16,154 bases of DNA from Bacteroidota bacterium (GTDB taxonomy: Bacteria > Bacteroidota > Bacteroidia > Chitinophagales > Saprospiraceae). Location: positions 1 through 16,154 of the forward strand of contig JAJRUR010000090.1 of the NCBI GenBank assembly GCA_024277695.1, read 5' to 3'. Below are positions 6,573 through 14,945 of this stretch, piece after piece; the stretch's first letter is position 1; every line of letters starts with the position of its first letter. A model generated the notes under the pieces. That model did no database searches. It was not told the DNA's origin and worked only from the letters and a program-made list of their open reading frames with translations. The position numbers and the translations under genes were made by a program.

Positions 6573-8636
6573 TTAAAATTGGTATCTGAGTTGGAATTTT
6601 ACTTTGCTTCGCTTGTTGCCCTGGATCAGTTCATTGCCACTCCCAAAAGAATCTGTTCTAGCTAAAAAACTCTCTTCAAACCGAAGTTCAAAAGTCCAGG
6701 CACTGACGGGACGATATCTTAGATTTAGATAATAGCGCATCCCCTGTTCAAAGTATGCCGGAATAAAAAACGAATAAAGTATATCATTTTCGTAAGCATA
6801 AATCCTCGAATTAAAATCTTCGGTATCAAAGATTGCGAAGCGGCTGGTAAAAGAAAGTGGAAAAGAAAGCGGTTTAAAAATAAAGTCTTGATATATTAAG
6901 AAACCATTTGTGGGCGTATTTTGGTCCAAGCTGTACCTTATCCATTCGATACGATTTCTCCATTCAAGTGCTTTAGACAATTTTTGGCTAAAGTGGATTC
7001 TAAATTGCGTGCGATGTTCAGTGCCTATCTGTCTTACAGGCTCAATATTTCCGATGAGGTTACGCTCTCTGGTTTTTCTTTTTAGTTGTACATAGAGTTC
7101 TGTGGTCCTTTTTTTGTAATAACGTATGCGCACGAGATATTCTTTTCCTCCTGAGGGTGCATTGGTTCCGAATCTCAACCAAGAGTGTGACCATGTATCC
7201 GCATAGGCATCGATGGATATTTTTTTTATGGGTTCTATATGTAGACCCACGTATAGACCTTCTTCGTTTTGAGGTCGGGTAGAGTTAGCAAATGGATCGC
7301 TATATATACTCCAATAATTTTTTGCAAAATTGCGATAGAGCAGAGATAGGTGTGCCCTTCTGGCCAATCCTACTAACAGCCCGTTGGTCGTAGCATAGGC
7401 TCCATTGTTACTGCGAGCAGTCTCACCAAAAAAATGTAGATTACGTAGATTTCCGGCATAGTCTATACTCAAATTGGTAAATCGATCTCCGGTGATATCG
7501 AATTGATTTTGCAGTGTAATATTCCGTATCAAAGGATCACTATAGCGGGTATGTACCCCGGTCAGCCCAATGTTGAAGCGCTTCCAATAGCTCTGCAGAT
7601 TGACACCGTATATGCTTTCGCTAATGGCTCTTTCGTCCTGTATTTCGTTGATTGTTCTGTGGTTACCACTTTGTTGGATGGAGCTGAAGCGAATGACATC
7701 CAAGGTATCATCCGGATGGACAAAAACATTGGCATCGCGCTTTTTGAAGGAAACAAAAGGTGTGATGGATAACTTGGAGTTGAGAGCAATCGTAGTAGCG
7801 ATACCTCGTAAGTACTGACTTTCGCTGATGGAGCGATAAGCTTGTACTTTTTTGCCGCCGCGCTTGATATTTGCAGTAAAGGCACTTTTGCCCGAGCTAA
7901 ATCCATTGTACATTACAAGACCTTGACCGAGCCTGAGGTAATAGTCACCTATAGCTAGACTTTTGAGTTTGGAGGAGTAATTACTCAAATAAAAATGGGC
8001 TGAATAATAATCAAAACCCTGAGGATTGCTCCCTCTAAAAAAATCTTCTCCCGCGTCCTTTTCTGCTGTAATGCCATAGGACAATCTATTTTCGTATCGA
8101 TGCTGATACCGGAACAATAGACGGTTTTGATCACCGGCATAAACTCCTGTCTGAAAACCTTTTTTTTGCTGCAAAAACCGCTCGACTCTTGTGATGATTT
8201 CGTTTTTGCCCTCATGCATCATACGAGGGATAGAGACATGAAAGTTTTCTAGCTTGGAAGTTACGGTAACAAACGGAATAAGGCTTCGAATGAAACGCAT
8301 ATTGAAGTCTCTGATCGTCTGTAGTTCATAGATACTGATAAAATCGCCGTATTGATGTCGATGATTCAGAATACTCTGAACCTGTAGGGGAGAGAAGAGC
8401 TCACTCTGGTTGAGTGTAGCTTCGTCAGCAAGATTGAGATCCAAGGGGGTTTCCAAGAAACCGAGTAGTTGGTCATAGATATCATTGATGTCAAATTCGC
8501 CTTCGCGTTCCAAATTTTCGACAAAAGACTCTATGAGCTCAGTACGTGTAGCATCGATGGCTGGATCTTGTGCAGAAAGATTTATCACAAGGATAGAGCA
8601 AAATACAAGCAATATTAATGATCTACAAATCAACAT
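6573..8636 (-). CDS. Exported HhH-domain protein with putative beta-barrel
   Basis: The protein (687 residues from the chosen start) has a signal peptide (LICRSLILLVFCSILVINLSA, cleaved near Ala22). An acidic helical segment and a ComEA-like helix-hairpin-helix region follow at about residues 64-122 (LDLNLADEATLNQS, ILNHRHQYGDFISIYELQTI). The remaining 550 residues alternate aromatic and polar residues in strand-like blocks, many ending in R-x-R-Y-x-like strands. The chain ends in VKFQLRYQF, with the C-terminal Phe typical of outer-membrane barrels. I infer an outer-membrane protein with a periplasmic HhH domain; exact function is unknown. DNA uptake is one possibility suggested by ComEA, but many such Bacteroidota proteins are uncharacterised. 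The frame opens with a TTG at 8645; I chose the ATG at 8636, which leads directly into the signal peptide. ribD follows after 10 bases. Confidence 0.85.
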   Translation of the reverse strand: MLICRSLILLVFCSILVINLSAQDPAIDATRTELIESFVENLEREGEFDINDIYDQLLGFLETPLDLNLADEATLNQSELFSPLQVQSILNHRHQYGDFISIYELQTIRDFNMRFIRSLIPFVTVTSKLENFHVSIPRMMHEGKNEIITRVERFLQQKKGFQTGVYAGDQNRLLFRYQHRYENRLSYGITAEKDAGEDFFRGSNPQGFDYYSAHFYLSNYSSKLKSLAIGDYYLRLGQGLVMYNGFSSGKSAFTANIKRGGKKVQAYRSISESQYLRGIATTIALNSKLSITPFVSFKKRDANVFVHPDDTLDVIRFSSIQQSGNHRTINEIQDERAISESIYGVNLQSYWKRFNIGLTGVHTRYSDPLIRNITLQNQFDITGDRFTNLSIDYAGNLRNLHFFGETARSNNGAYATTNGLLVGLARRAHLSLLYRNFAKNYWSIYSDPFANSTRPQNEEGLYVGLHIEPIKKISIDAYADTWSHSWLRFGTNAPSGGKEYLVRIRYYKKRTTELYVQLKRKTRERNLIGNIEPVRQIGTEHRTQFRIHFSQKLSKALEWRNRIEWIRYSLDQNTPTNGFLIYQDFIFKPLSFPLSFTSRFAIFDTEDFNSRIYAYENDILYSFFIPAYFEQGMRYYLNLRYRPVSAWTFELRFEESFLARTDSFGSGNELIQGNKRSKVKFQLRYQF

Positions 8637-8645
8637 CGGCACCAA

Positions 8646-8911
8646 TATAATGTATTTTTAGCTGCTGTGGATAGAGCGGCGGATGGAGTGTCGTACTTAG
8701 ATGGTGAAAATGCATGTTCTTTAGTTAATTGTTCTAATGATTATATATATAAATAATTTATTATGAAATATTAATATATAATGAAAAAATATATTGTTAT
8801 TGGATATTTTCAATATCTATAAGCCCTAAACTGAACATCCATTCAAGTCAAATTCGCTTTTAGATTGGTGAGAATCAAGGGAGGGTTAATGCTCGTGGAT
8901 TGCAGGGTTAA
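8646..8911. other. AT-rich gap upstream of the HhH/barrel gene
   Basis: Both flanking genes are on the minus strand, so this gap is the 3' end of the ppk2-rluA unit and the promoter region of the HhH/barrel-ribD unit. It is very AT-rich, with TTATATATATAAATAA around 8740. No exact minus-strand TAnnTTTG box was found. GATATT-TTC-AATATC (8803-8817) is a perfect small hairpin. No ORF or RNA gene is visible. Confidence 0.5.
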
Positions 8912-9649
8912 TTAGAGAGGATAGATTTTGTTCAATTGATAAATCGTAGCAGCCATATCCTTCGGTAGATCTGCTCGGGCGACTATACTTTTTCTTGTGA
9001 TTGGATGGACAAATTGGAGTTGATGAGCATGGAGGGACGAGCGAGCCAGCAAGGGTCGTTCGGTGCGTCCTTTTGAGTTTTTATATTTCTTTTTGATGGA
9101 GGATAAATAGAATGCTTTGGAGGGACTGTAGATAGCATCTACCATCAAGGGATAGCCTGTAAACTGTAAATGTACTCTGATTTGGTGCTGACGTCCGCTA
9201 TAGATCTGCAGTTCGATTAGGCTAAAAGGACCAAAATGCTGAATGGTCTTGCACTCTGTGATGGAAGGTTTTCCGTCGGGATGTACTTCCATGATACCGA
9301 CTTTTCCGGGCTTATTTCTGATGGGTTGGTCGATAGTACAATGATCCGGTACTCGCCCTCCCTGTACTATTGCTGTATATTTTTTTATGACCTTTCGCTG
9401 TGCAAAATCTTGGTTGAGTACTTTGTGGCTCTCTTTGTCTTTTGCAAAAAGTAGCAACCCTGAAGTCCATTTGTCTAGTCTGTGGACGGGGTAGATTTGA
9501 GTATATTTTTGGACTAACATATGATAGATATTGGGCAATGTAGTATCATATCGGTCAGGCAGTGTGAGCAGGCCTGCAGGTTTGTCCAGAATGATAATTT
9601 GCTCATCCTGCTGTAGGATGTTTAATTCTTTTTTATAGGTTTTAGGCAT
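8912..9649 (-). CDS. RluA-family RNA pseudouridine synthase
   Basis: This enzyme converts a specific uridine in rRNA or tRNA to pseudouridine. It has the family opening (EQIIILDKPAGLLTLP, with the P-A-G turn), the catalytic motif HRLDKWTSGLLLFAK with Asp59 as nucleophile, the KKYTAIVQG segment, and SGRQHQIRVHLQFTGYPLMVD near residues 160-180. There is no N-terminal S4 domain, which points to the RluA/TruC-like group rather than RluD. The target uridine cannot be told from sequence. The frame extends to a TTG at 9667, but the ATG at 9649 is the better start, giving 245 residues. That ATG overlaps the end of the ribF-glycosyltransferase gene in the sequence ATGCCTAA, an arrangement that suggests translational coupling. 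It is the last gene of the ppk2 unit. Confidence 0.93.
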   Translation of the reverse strand: MPKTYKKELNILQQDEQIIILDKPAGLLTLPDRYDTTLPNIYHMLVQKYTQIYPVHRLDKWTSGLLLFAKDKESHKVLNQDFAQRKVIKKYTAIVQGGRVPDHCTIDQPIRNKPGKVGIMEVHPDGKPSITECKTIQHFGPFSLIELQIYSGRQHQIRVHLQFTGYPLMVDAIYSPSKAFYLSSIKKKYKNSKGRTERPLLARSSLHAHQLQFVHPITRKSIVARADLPKDMAATIYQLNKIYPL

Positions 9650-11621
9650 CCGGGTATATTTGGTCAAAAGTTTTTTTATTTTGAAAAAAATATGGTATGA
9701 GAATGGACTTAAACTTTTTTTGAATATTGGGAGAAGAGATGGAATGCAATCGTACCGTATTTTTTGTTTGCGACCTTTTTTTGAGTAATTTTATGAAATG
9801 AAAAATGATCCACAGCCATGCTTTTTTAATCGCCCAAAAGGAAGAAAATTTTCCTTGCAATAGAAATCGTGTTCCTGCCATAGTATCTAGAAAAAGTCGT
9901 TTTATCAATATGCACATCAAATTACTATTGTATTCATTTTTAATAATAGTGATGATATTGTTTCTAAAGTTGAGATATAGTTTGTGCGTAGATTGGTAGG
10001 AGAGTGTCCCGCCCCCTAAGTGGTACACAGTACCCTGAGGAATGACTTGGATAGAGTAGCCCATATTGCGTACACGCCAGCATAGGTCGATTTCTTCTTG
10101 ATGGGCAAAATAATCTTTGTCAAATCCACCGGCAGATACAAAAACTGTAGTACGTATGAGCATGGCAGCACCACTAGCCCAGTGTATTCCTTTTATTTGA
10201 TCGTACTGTCCTTGATCCTTTTCTAAAGTATCAAAAACTCTTCCCCTACAGAAAGGATACCCGAGTACATCGATGTAGCCACCGGCCGCTCCGGCATATT
10301 CGAAGAATTCGGTTTGTGTATCTGATTTTATTTTTGGTTGGACGGCAGCCAGCTTAGGCTCTGCTTGCATTTGTTTGAGTAAGGGGTCGAGCCACTCCGG
10401 AGTGACACGTACATCCGAATTGAGGAGCAAGATATATTCGTATGCACTTAACGCATCAATTGCTTTATTATAACCTTCAGCAAAGCCATAGTTTTGGTCT
10501 AGGGATAGGATACGAATCTTATTACCCAGACTTTTCAAATATTGGATGGATCCATCGTCACTATGATTGTCAGCGATGATGATATCCGCTTGGGTATATC
10601 TGATAAGATCCGGTATGTATTTTGGAAGGAGTTTCTCACCATTATAATTGAGGACAACTACAGCTGTTTGTGCATATTTGTTGATTTTATTTTTTTCAAA
10701 ATACTTCAAAGTATCTTTTTGATCTTTTTTGATCTGTATAGCGAGTTCTTTTTTAGATTTAAAACTCTTGTCCTCTCTTAAAAATTTGAGTAATTCCACC
10801 CTGATTTTTTGTCGGTATATGTTTTGACTAAAGTCCAATATGTGCACTTCGATGACGCGATCCATTTGCTCTCCAAGGCTTGGGCGGGTACCGATATAGA
10901 GCATCCCTTGGTGTCTTTGATTATTCAGATAACAATAGACGGCATAGATGCCATCGGGTGGTATGAGTTTGTAGGGATAATCTACAGAGATATTGGCCGT
11001 GGGATATCCCATTGTCCGTCCGATCTTGTCCCCATGTGTGACTGTGCCGGTTATGGAATAGGGGTGCTGCAAGAGTTTGTTGGCAAGTTCGATATTCTTG
11101 TCAGCTATCGCTTTTCTTATTTTGCTACTACTGACTTTAATCTGATCTAGGAGCTGAACAGGTATCTCTATTACACGATATCCCATCCTATCACTATGGG
11201 CTTTAAGGGTCTCGATATCACCCGATCGTCGATACCCAAATCGGTGATCGTGGCCGATGAATATCGTATGGGGCTTGAAGTTTTTGACCAAGAAATCTTC
11301 AATATAATACTCCGGAGATTGCATGCTGAACTCCTTCGTAAAAGGCACTATTACGAAATGATCAATACCCAACTCTCGGAGGATTCGTGTTTTTTCTTCG
11401 ATTGTGTGGAGCAGAGAGACATTGGTTTTTTCCGGATAGAGAACAAGTCGGGGGTGAGGGTCAAAACTGACGACTATGCTTTGTCCACCTATCCTTTGAG
11501 CTGTAGTGACTAATTGCTCTAAAATCTTTCGGTGTCCGACATGCACACCATCAAAAGAACCTACCGTGACTACAGCGCGGTCAAAAGAAGGCAATTGGTT
11601 GATATCATGGTGTACTATCAT
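9642..11621 (-). CDS. ribF: RibF (FAD synthetase/riboflavin kinase) fused to a family 2 glycosyltransferase
   Basis: Residues 1-310 are a complete RibF, which phosphorylates riboflavin to FMN and adenylates it to FAD. The nucleotidyltransferase part shows VGSFDGVHVGHRKIL (20-34), SFDPHPR, IGHDHRFGYRRSGD (122-135) and SSSKIRKAI. The kinase part shows THGDKIGRTMGYPTANI (195-211), PPDGIYAVYC and LREDKSFKSKKEL. Normal RibF stops at about 310 residues. Here the frame continues into a GT2 glycosyltransferase: TAVVVLNYNGE (319-329), DNHSDDGS (351-358), NYGFAEGYNKAI, LLLNSDVRVTPEWL with the metal/nucleotide Asp403, and HQEEIDLCWRVRNMGY (507-522), like rhamnosyl-transfer enzymes. Its C-terminus has a hydrophobic, possibly membrane-associated helix (596-614). 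No in-frame ATG lies at the junction. The gene overlaps the S4 gene by 4 bases and the RluA gene by 8. Confidence 0.93.
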   Translation of the reverse strand: MIVHHDINQLPSFDRAVVTVGSFDGVHVGHRKILEQLVTTAQRIGGQSIVVSFDPHPRLVLYPEKTNVSLLHTIEEKTRILRELGIDHFVIVPFTKEFSMQSPEYYIEDFLVKNFKPHTIFIGHDHRFGYRRSGDIETLKAHSDRMGYRVIEIPVQLLDQIKVSSSKIRKAIADKNIELANKLLQHPYSITGTVTHGDKIGRTMGYPTANISVDYPYKLIPPDGIYAVYCYLNNQRHQGMLYIGTRPSLGEQMDRVIEVHILDFSQNIYRQKIRVELLKFLREDKSFKSKKELAIQIKKDQKDTLKYFEKNKINKYAQTAVVVLNYNGEKLLPKYIPDLIRYTQADIIIADNHSDDGSIQYLKSLGNKIRILSLDQNYGFAEGYNKAIDALSAYEYILLLNSDVRVTPEWLDPLLKQMQAEPKLAAVQPKIKSDTQTEFFEYAGAAGGYIDVLGYPFCRGRVFDTLEKDQGQYDQIKGIHWASGAAMLIRTTVFVSAGGFDKDYFAHQEEIDLCWRVRNMGYSIQVIPQGTVYHLGGGTLSYQSTHKLYLNFRNNIITIIKNEYNSNLMCILIKRLFLDTMAGTRFLLQGKFSSFWAIKKAWLWIIFHFIKLLKKRSQTKNTVRLHSISSPNIQKKFKSILIPYFFQNKKTFDQIYPDA

Positions 11622-12022
11622 TCTTCTTCAGTGATATAGAGATGTTCTGTCTTGTAGCTTTCGATCGTTCTTCGTTCTTTTTTTGTTGGCCGCCCTGTAC
11701 CTTTTGCTCTTCTTTCCGGACTCCCTTTCCCAACGAACCAAGACGCATATTTTTGAAGTTCATCAGCTGGCGTCAGATTTTCATAACAGGCTTTTGCCAA
11801 TTCTGCAGAGACACGTTTTGATATTATTTTATTGACTTTGTAGACCATATGATATCCCAGGCGTTGGACATGGAGTATGTCTTGTGGCTTGATAAGGTAC
11901 GAACTCTTAAGACGCTTGCCTGCTAGCTTGACTTTTCCATCGCGGCAGGTCTTGGCTGCAAGTGATCTGGACTTGAATATGCGTACACTCCATAACCATT
12001 TGTCCACACGAGTAGTTTTCAT
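11618..12022 (-). CDS. S4-domain RNA-binding protein, Hsp15-like
   Basis: The 134-residue protein opens with an S4 RNA-binding domain (RVDKWLWSVRIFKSRSLAAK, then GKVKLAGKRLKSSYLIKPQD, residues 5-52) and ends in a highly basic tail (RRAKGTGRPTKKERR). This is the layout of Hsp15 (HslR), which in Escherichia coli binds 50S subunits carrying stalled nascent chains and helps recycle them. Length and domain order match that family; the ribosome-recycling role is carried over from it and has not been shown here. The start is the ATG at 12022, 18 bases after the ppk2 stop. Its TGA stop overlaps the ATG of the ribF fusion in the sequence ATGA, so the two are probably translationally coupled. Confidence 0.9.
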   Translation of the reverse strand: MKTTRVDKWLWSVRIFKSRSLAAKTCRDGKVKLAGKRLKSSYLIKPQDILHVQRLGYHMVYKVNKIISKRVSAELAKACYENLTPADELQKYASWFVGKGSPERRAKGTGRPTKKERRTIESYKTEHLYITEEE

Positions 12023-12040
12023 AAACAGACAGATTGATTG

Positions 12041-12811
12041 CTACTCTTCCAGGAGTTCCGGATTGGTCCGAAAGTTGGGTAGTTTCATGTCAAAAGATTT
12101 GAGGGTGTTGAGCATCAGCTTTGCAATCGTATAATTTCTATACCATCGTTTATCTACCGGAATGATGTTCCATGGTATTTCACTCTGATTGATGGCATAT
12201 TCGTAAGCGGTCATATATTCATCCCACAGTTCTCTTTCTTTCCAGTCTGCTGGATTATGTTTCCAGTTTTTGCTTGGGTCATCTAGACGTTCTTTGAGTT
12301 TTTCACCCTGCCGTTCTTTGGATAAGTGCATATAGCATTTTATGATAGTGGTATTGTTGTCATACTGGAGGAGCTTTTCAAAGGCATTGATAGACGCCAT
12401 ACGCTTACTGACCCGCTCGTCATCGATCCAATTATGCACACGTTGGATGAGTATATCCTCATAATGTGACCGATTAAATACTCTGATCATGCCTTTTTGA
12501 GGAGCGACTTTATGAATACGCCATAAAAAATCATGGGCAAATTCTTCTTCTGTCGGCTTTTTAAAACTCGTTACTTTTACACCTATAGGGCTACATCGCT
12601 TAAACACTTCTCGAGTGGTTCCATCTTTTCCGCTGGCATCCATTCCCTGCAAGATGAGCAAGATAGAGTGCTTTTTTTCTGCATACATGATATTTTGTAA
12701 TTCTGCGATCTGAGCGCAGATCTTTTTGGTCAGCTTTCGGATACTTTTTTCATTGGTCCCTTCGGGTGGGAGGGTCGATATTTCTGATAGTTTGATCATA
12801 GGAACATGCAT
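12041..12811 (-). CDS. Polyphosphate kinase 2 family protein
   Basis: PPK2 enzymes move phosphate between polyphosphate and nucleotides, usually making nucleoside di- or triphosphates from polyphosphate. The Walker A loop is LQGMDASGKDGTTREVF (54-70). The Walker B/lid region is IRVFNRSHYEDILIQRVHNW (109-128), followed by ERQGEKLKERLDDPSKNWK (166-184), WKERELWDEYMTAYEYAI and WNIIPVDKRWYRNYTIAKLM, all in the family order. One PPK2 domain and 256 residues fit single-domain class I/III enzymes, although it is at the short end for class III. Whether it favours AMP, ADP or GDP cannot be read from sequence. It heads the four-gene minus unit. The ATG at 12811 is used; a second ATG at 12799 is possible and would remove four residues. 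Confidence 0.93.
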   Translation of the reverse strand: MHVPMIKLSEISTLPPEGTNEKSIRKLTKKICAQIAELQNIMYAEKKHSILLILQGMDASGKDGTTREVFKRCSPIGVKVTSFKKPTEEEFAHDFLWRIHKVAPQKGMIRVFNRSHYEDILIQRVHNWIDDERVSKRMASINAFEKLLQYDNNTTIIKCYMHLSKERQGEKLKERLDDPSKNWKHNPADWKERELWDEYMTAYEYAINQSEIPWNIIPVDKRWYRNYTIAKLMLNTLKSFDMKLPNFRTNPELLEE

Positions 12812-13092
12812 GATTTGTAATAGAAAGCAAGTTTACGAAAAACTTATGGATTAGAAGTAATCTTATGAACTCTACCATGCCTTGCGCATATATTTTTGAT
12901 TCTTTTGTAGCCTTTTGGTATTGTTTTTTTGACTTCGCACTAAGTACATAAGAAGAAACTATGCTAGGATATCAGCTATATTATATCTAACATCTCTTTT
13001 TATCTTTTATTTGCAAGAGGATCTCTTGAAATACTTAGAAATACTGTATTCCGTAAAGCTATTTGTAGATTTGTATCAAAAATGTTGAAAAA
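12812..13092. other. Divergent promoter region between ppk2 and the M20 gene
   Basis: This 281-base gap separates two divergent genes, and no ORF or RNA gene stands out. On the plus strand, TAGATTTG at 13066-13073 is an exact -7 box for the amidohydrolase gene. On the minus strand, TAAACTTG (complement of 12828-12835) is a one-mismatch box about 17 bases before the ppk2 ATG. Confidence 0.5.
13066..13073 (+). promoter_or_regulatory. Bacteroidota -7 box for the M20 amidohydrolase gene
   Basis: TAGATTTG matches TAnnTTTG and lies 19 bases before the ATG, which gives a very short leader. A second weaker candidate (TATCTTTT, around 13001) lies further upstream. No convincing TTG at -33 was found. 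Confidence 0.45.
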
Positions 13093-14277
13093 ATGGACTT
13101 GCAGCAATCAGTCAGAACCATATCCAAAGAGATATTAAGGGATGTCATACGTATAAGGAGGCATCTGCATATGTATCCGGAATTGTCTTTTGAGGAACAG
13201 AAGACCAGTGCATTTGTGTGTGCGGAATTGGATGCATTGAATATCCCCTATCAGGCTAACGTTGGAGGTTATGGTGTAGTAGCTACTATCTATGGTAATA
13301 ATCCTAAAGCAAAACTCATCGCTCTACGGGCGGATATGGATGCTCTCCCCATTACAGAAGTCAGTACCCTTGACTATGCATCCAAAAATCAAGGCGTGAT
13401 GCACGCTTGCGGTCATGACGTACACACAGCAAGTCTATTAGGAACAGCTCGTATTGTTCAACAACTCAAGGATCATTGGTCAGGTCAGATAAGATTGTTG
13501 TTTCAACCCGCCGAAGAGCGTATGCCGGGAGGGGCAATCAAAATGATCGAGCAAGGGGTATTGGAAAACCCGAGACCTGCTGCAGTTATAGGTCAACACG
13601 TCCATCCGGAGTTTGAAGTCGGTACTGTGGGTTTTCGCTCCGGAGCGATGATGGCATCTGCTGATGAAATATATATAGATGTATTGGGCAAAGGTGGCCA
13701 TGGAGCTCTACCACATAATACCATAGACCCTGTTGTAATAGCTTCTCATATCATCATTCAGTTACAGAATCTCGTAAGTCGTGTCAATAACCCCATCTTA
13801 CCTTCTGTTCTGACTATTGGAAAAATAGAATCTGTAGGCGGCTCGACAAATGTTATCCCGAATGCTGTTCGCTTACAAGGTACTTTTCGCACTTTTGACG
13901 AACAATGGAGAAATCGGGCGCATCGTATGATCGAAGATGTCGCAAGATCTACTGCGATGAGTTTTGGAGCAACTGTTGAGGTACATATCATCAAAGGCTA
14001 TCCCGCTCTATACTCAGATCCTAATCTTACAGAAGCACTTCGGGCAAAAGCTATTGACTACTTGGGACCGGCTCGGGTACAAGAAATGCCTATCCGAATG
14101 ACTGCTGAAGACTTTGCTTATTATGCTTTGGAGCGTCCGGCCTGCTTTTATAGACTAGGTACCGCCAATAAAAACAAGGGAATTACTTCCCCTGTGCATA
14201 CAAATACTTTTGATATCGATGAAGACGTTTTGGCTTTGAGTACCGGATTGATGGCTTGGCTTGCAATAGGGCGATAA
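13093..14277 (+). CDS. M20-family metal-dependent amidohydrolase
   Basis: This 394-residue protein belongs to the M20 peptidase/amidohydrolase group that includes hippurate hydrolase, N-acyl-amino-acid deacylases and IAA-amino acid hydrolases. These remove an acyl group from an amino acid in the cytoplasm. The metal site is intact: ALRADMDALPI (77-87), HACGHDVHTA (104-113, Cys106 and His108 as ligands), QPAEE (138-142, with the general base Glu), and GQHVHP (167-172). The dimerisation domain follows, with GKGGHGALPHNTIDPV, then TNVIPNAVRLQGTFRTFD, MTAEDFAYY and a C-terminal VHTNTFDIDED supplying the last ligand. Length is normal. The natural substrate is unknown. It stands 62 bases upstream of the methyltransferase gene in the same direction. 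Confidence 0.93.
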   Translation: MDLQQSVRTISKEILRDVIRIRRHLHMYPELSFEEQKTSAFVCAELDALNIPYQANVGGYGVVATIYGNNPKAKLIALRADMDALPITEVSTLDYASKNQGVMHACGHDVHTASLLGTARIVQQLKDHWSGQIRLLFQPAEERMPGGAIKMIEQGVLENPRPAAVIGQHVHPEFEVGTVGFRSGAMMASADEIYIDVLGKGGHGALPHNTIDPVVIASHIIIQLQNLVSRVNNPILPSVLTIGKIESVGGSTNVIPNAVRLQGTFRTFDEQWRNRAHRMIEDVARSTAMSFGATVEVHIIKGYPALYSDPNLTEALRAKAIDYLGPARVQEMPIRMTAEDFAYYALERPACFYRLGTANKNKGITSPVHTNTFDIDEDVLALSTGLMAWLAIGR

Positions 14278-14339
14278 GCCTCTACAATACTATTATCTTT
14301 TTTGCTATCTTGCATTTTTACGACACGTACAATAAAATA

Positions 14340-14945
14340 ATGCCGAATAGGAAATTTTGGGAAGATCGATATGCTACGAACACTACCGGTTGGGATATTG
14401 GTAAGATATCGGATCCGCTCAAAGCATATATCGATCAGCTTAAATCTAAGGACATCCGTATCTTGATTCCGGGTGCAGGATTTGGTCATGAAGTGATCTA
14501 TCTGTATCGCAATGGCTTTGAGAACCTTACAGTCGTGGACATAGCCAAAGATCCATTGCAGAGAATAGCCGATTCCCTTCCGGATCTTCCAAAAGATCGA
14601 TTGGTGTGTGATGATTTTTTTAATTTAAAAGGGAGCTATGATCTGATTCTAGAGCAGACATTTTTTTGTGCCCTTGATCCATCCATGAGATCGGATTATG
14701 TTTGCAAAATGGCAGAACTTTGCTTACCCAACGCTAAGCTCGTAGGCCTGTTGTTTGACTTTCCCTTAGAGTCCGGTCCTCCTTACGGTGGGACTGTTGA
14801 TGAGTATCGTAGTCTATTCGAGCCATTTTTTAATATCATGCTTATGGAGCCCTGTTATAATTCTATCGCGTCTCGTTCCGGTAGAGAATTGTTTATAAAA
14901 TTTTTAAAACATCCCAATGAGCAAAATAGTCAACAATCCGCATGA
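14340..14945 (+). CDS. TPMT-like SAM-dependent methyltransferase
   Basis: The 201-residue protein matches the thiopurine S-methyltransferase-like family of small class I enzymes. It has the family opening FWEDRYATNTTGWDIGKISD (6-25), the SAM loop ILIPGAGFGHE (41-51), the acidic strand end VVDIA (65-69), LILEQTFFCALDP (102-114) and the family block GPPYGGTVDEYRSLF (146-160). Substrates in this family are varied (thiols, halides, metalloids) and cannot be assigned here. The frame is open from 14256, but the ATG at 14340 is correct because family homology begins there. The last 29 bases overlap the start of the rpn gene, and the C-terminal residues (NEQNSQQSA) are encoded in that overlap and look foreign to the family. 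A partial -7-like box (TATCTTG, 14306-14312) lies upstream. Confidence 0.92.
   Translation: MPNRKFWEDRYATNTTGWDIGKISDPLKAYIDQLKSKDIRILIPGAGFGHEVIYLYRNGFENLTVVDIAKDPLQRIADSLPDLPKDRLVCDDFFNLKGSYDLILEQTFFCALDPSMRSDYVCKMAELCLPNAKLVGLLFDFPLESGPPYGGTVDEYRSLFEPFFNIMLMEPCYNSIASRSGRELFIKFLKHPNEQNSQQSA

Noticed and set aside
6563..6900. FMN riboswitch near ribD
   Set aside because: The sequence upstream of ribD is the coding end of the HhH/barrel gene, and none of the conserved RFN-element blocks were recognised there or before ribF.
7503..7906. ORFs in both directions inside the HhH/barrel gene
   Set aside because: They are contained entirely within the long exported-protein gene and have no signal, motif or start context of their own.
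9650..9667. Six-codon upstream extension of the RluA gene from a TTG
   Set aside because: A TTG start inside the preceding gene is less likely than the ATG at 9649 with its ATGCCTAA overlap.
14256..14339. N-terminal extension of the methyltransferase ORF
   Set aside because: The first 28 codons overlap the end of the amidohydrolase gene, and family similarity begins at the ATG at 14340.
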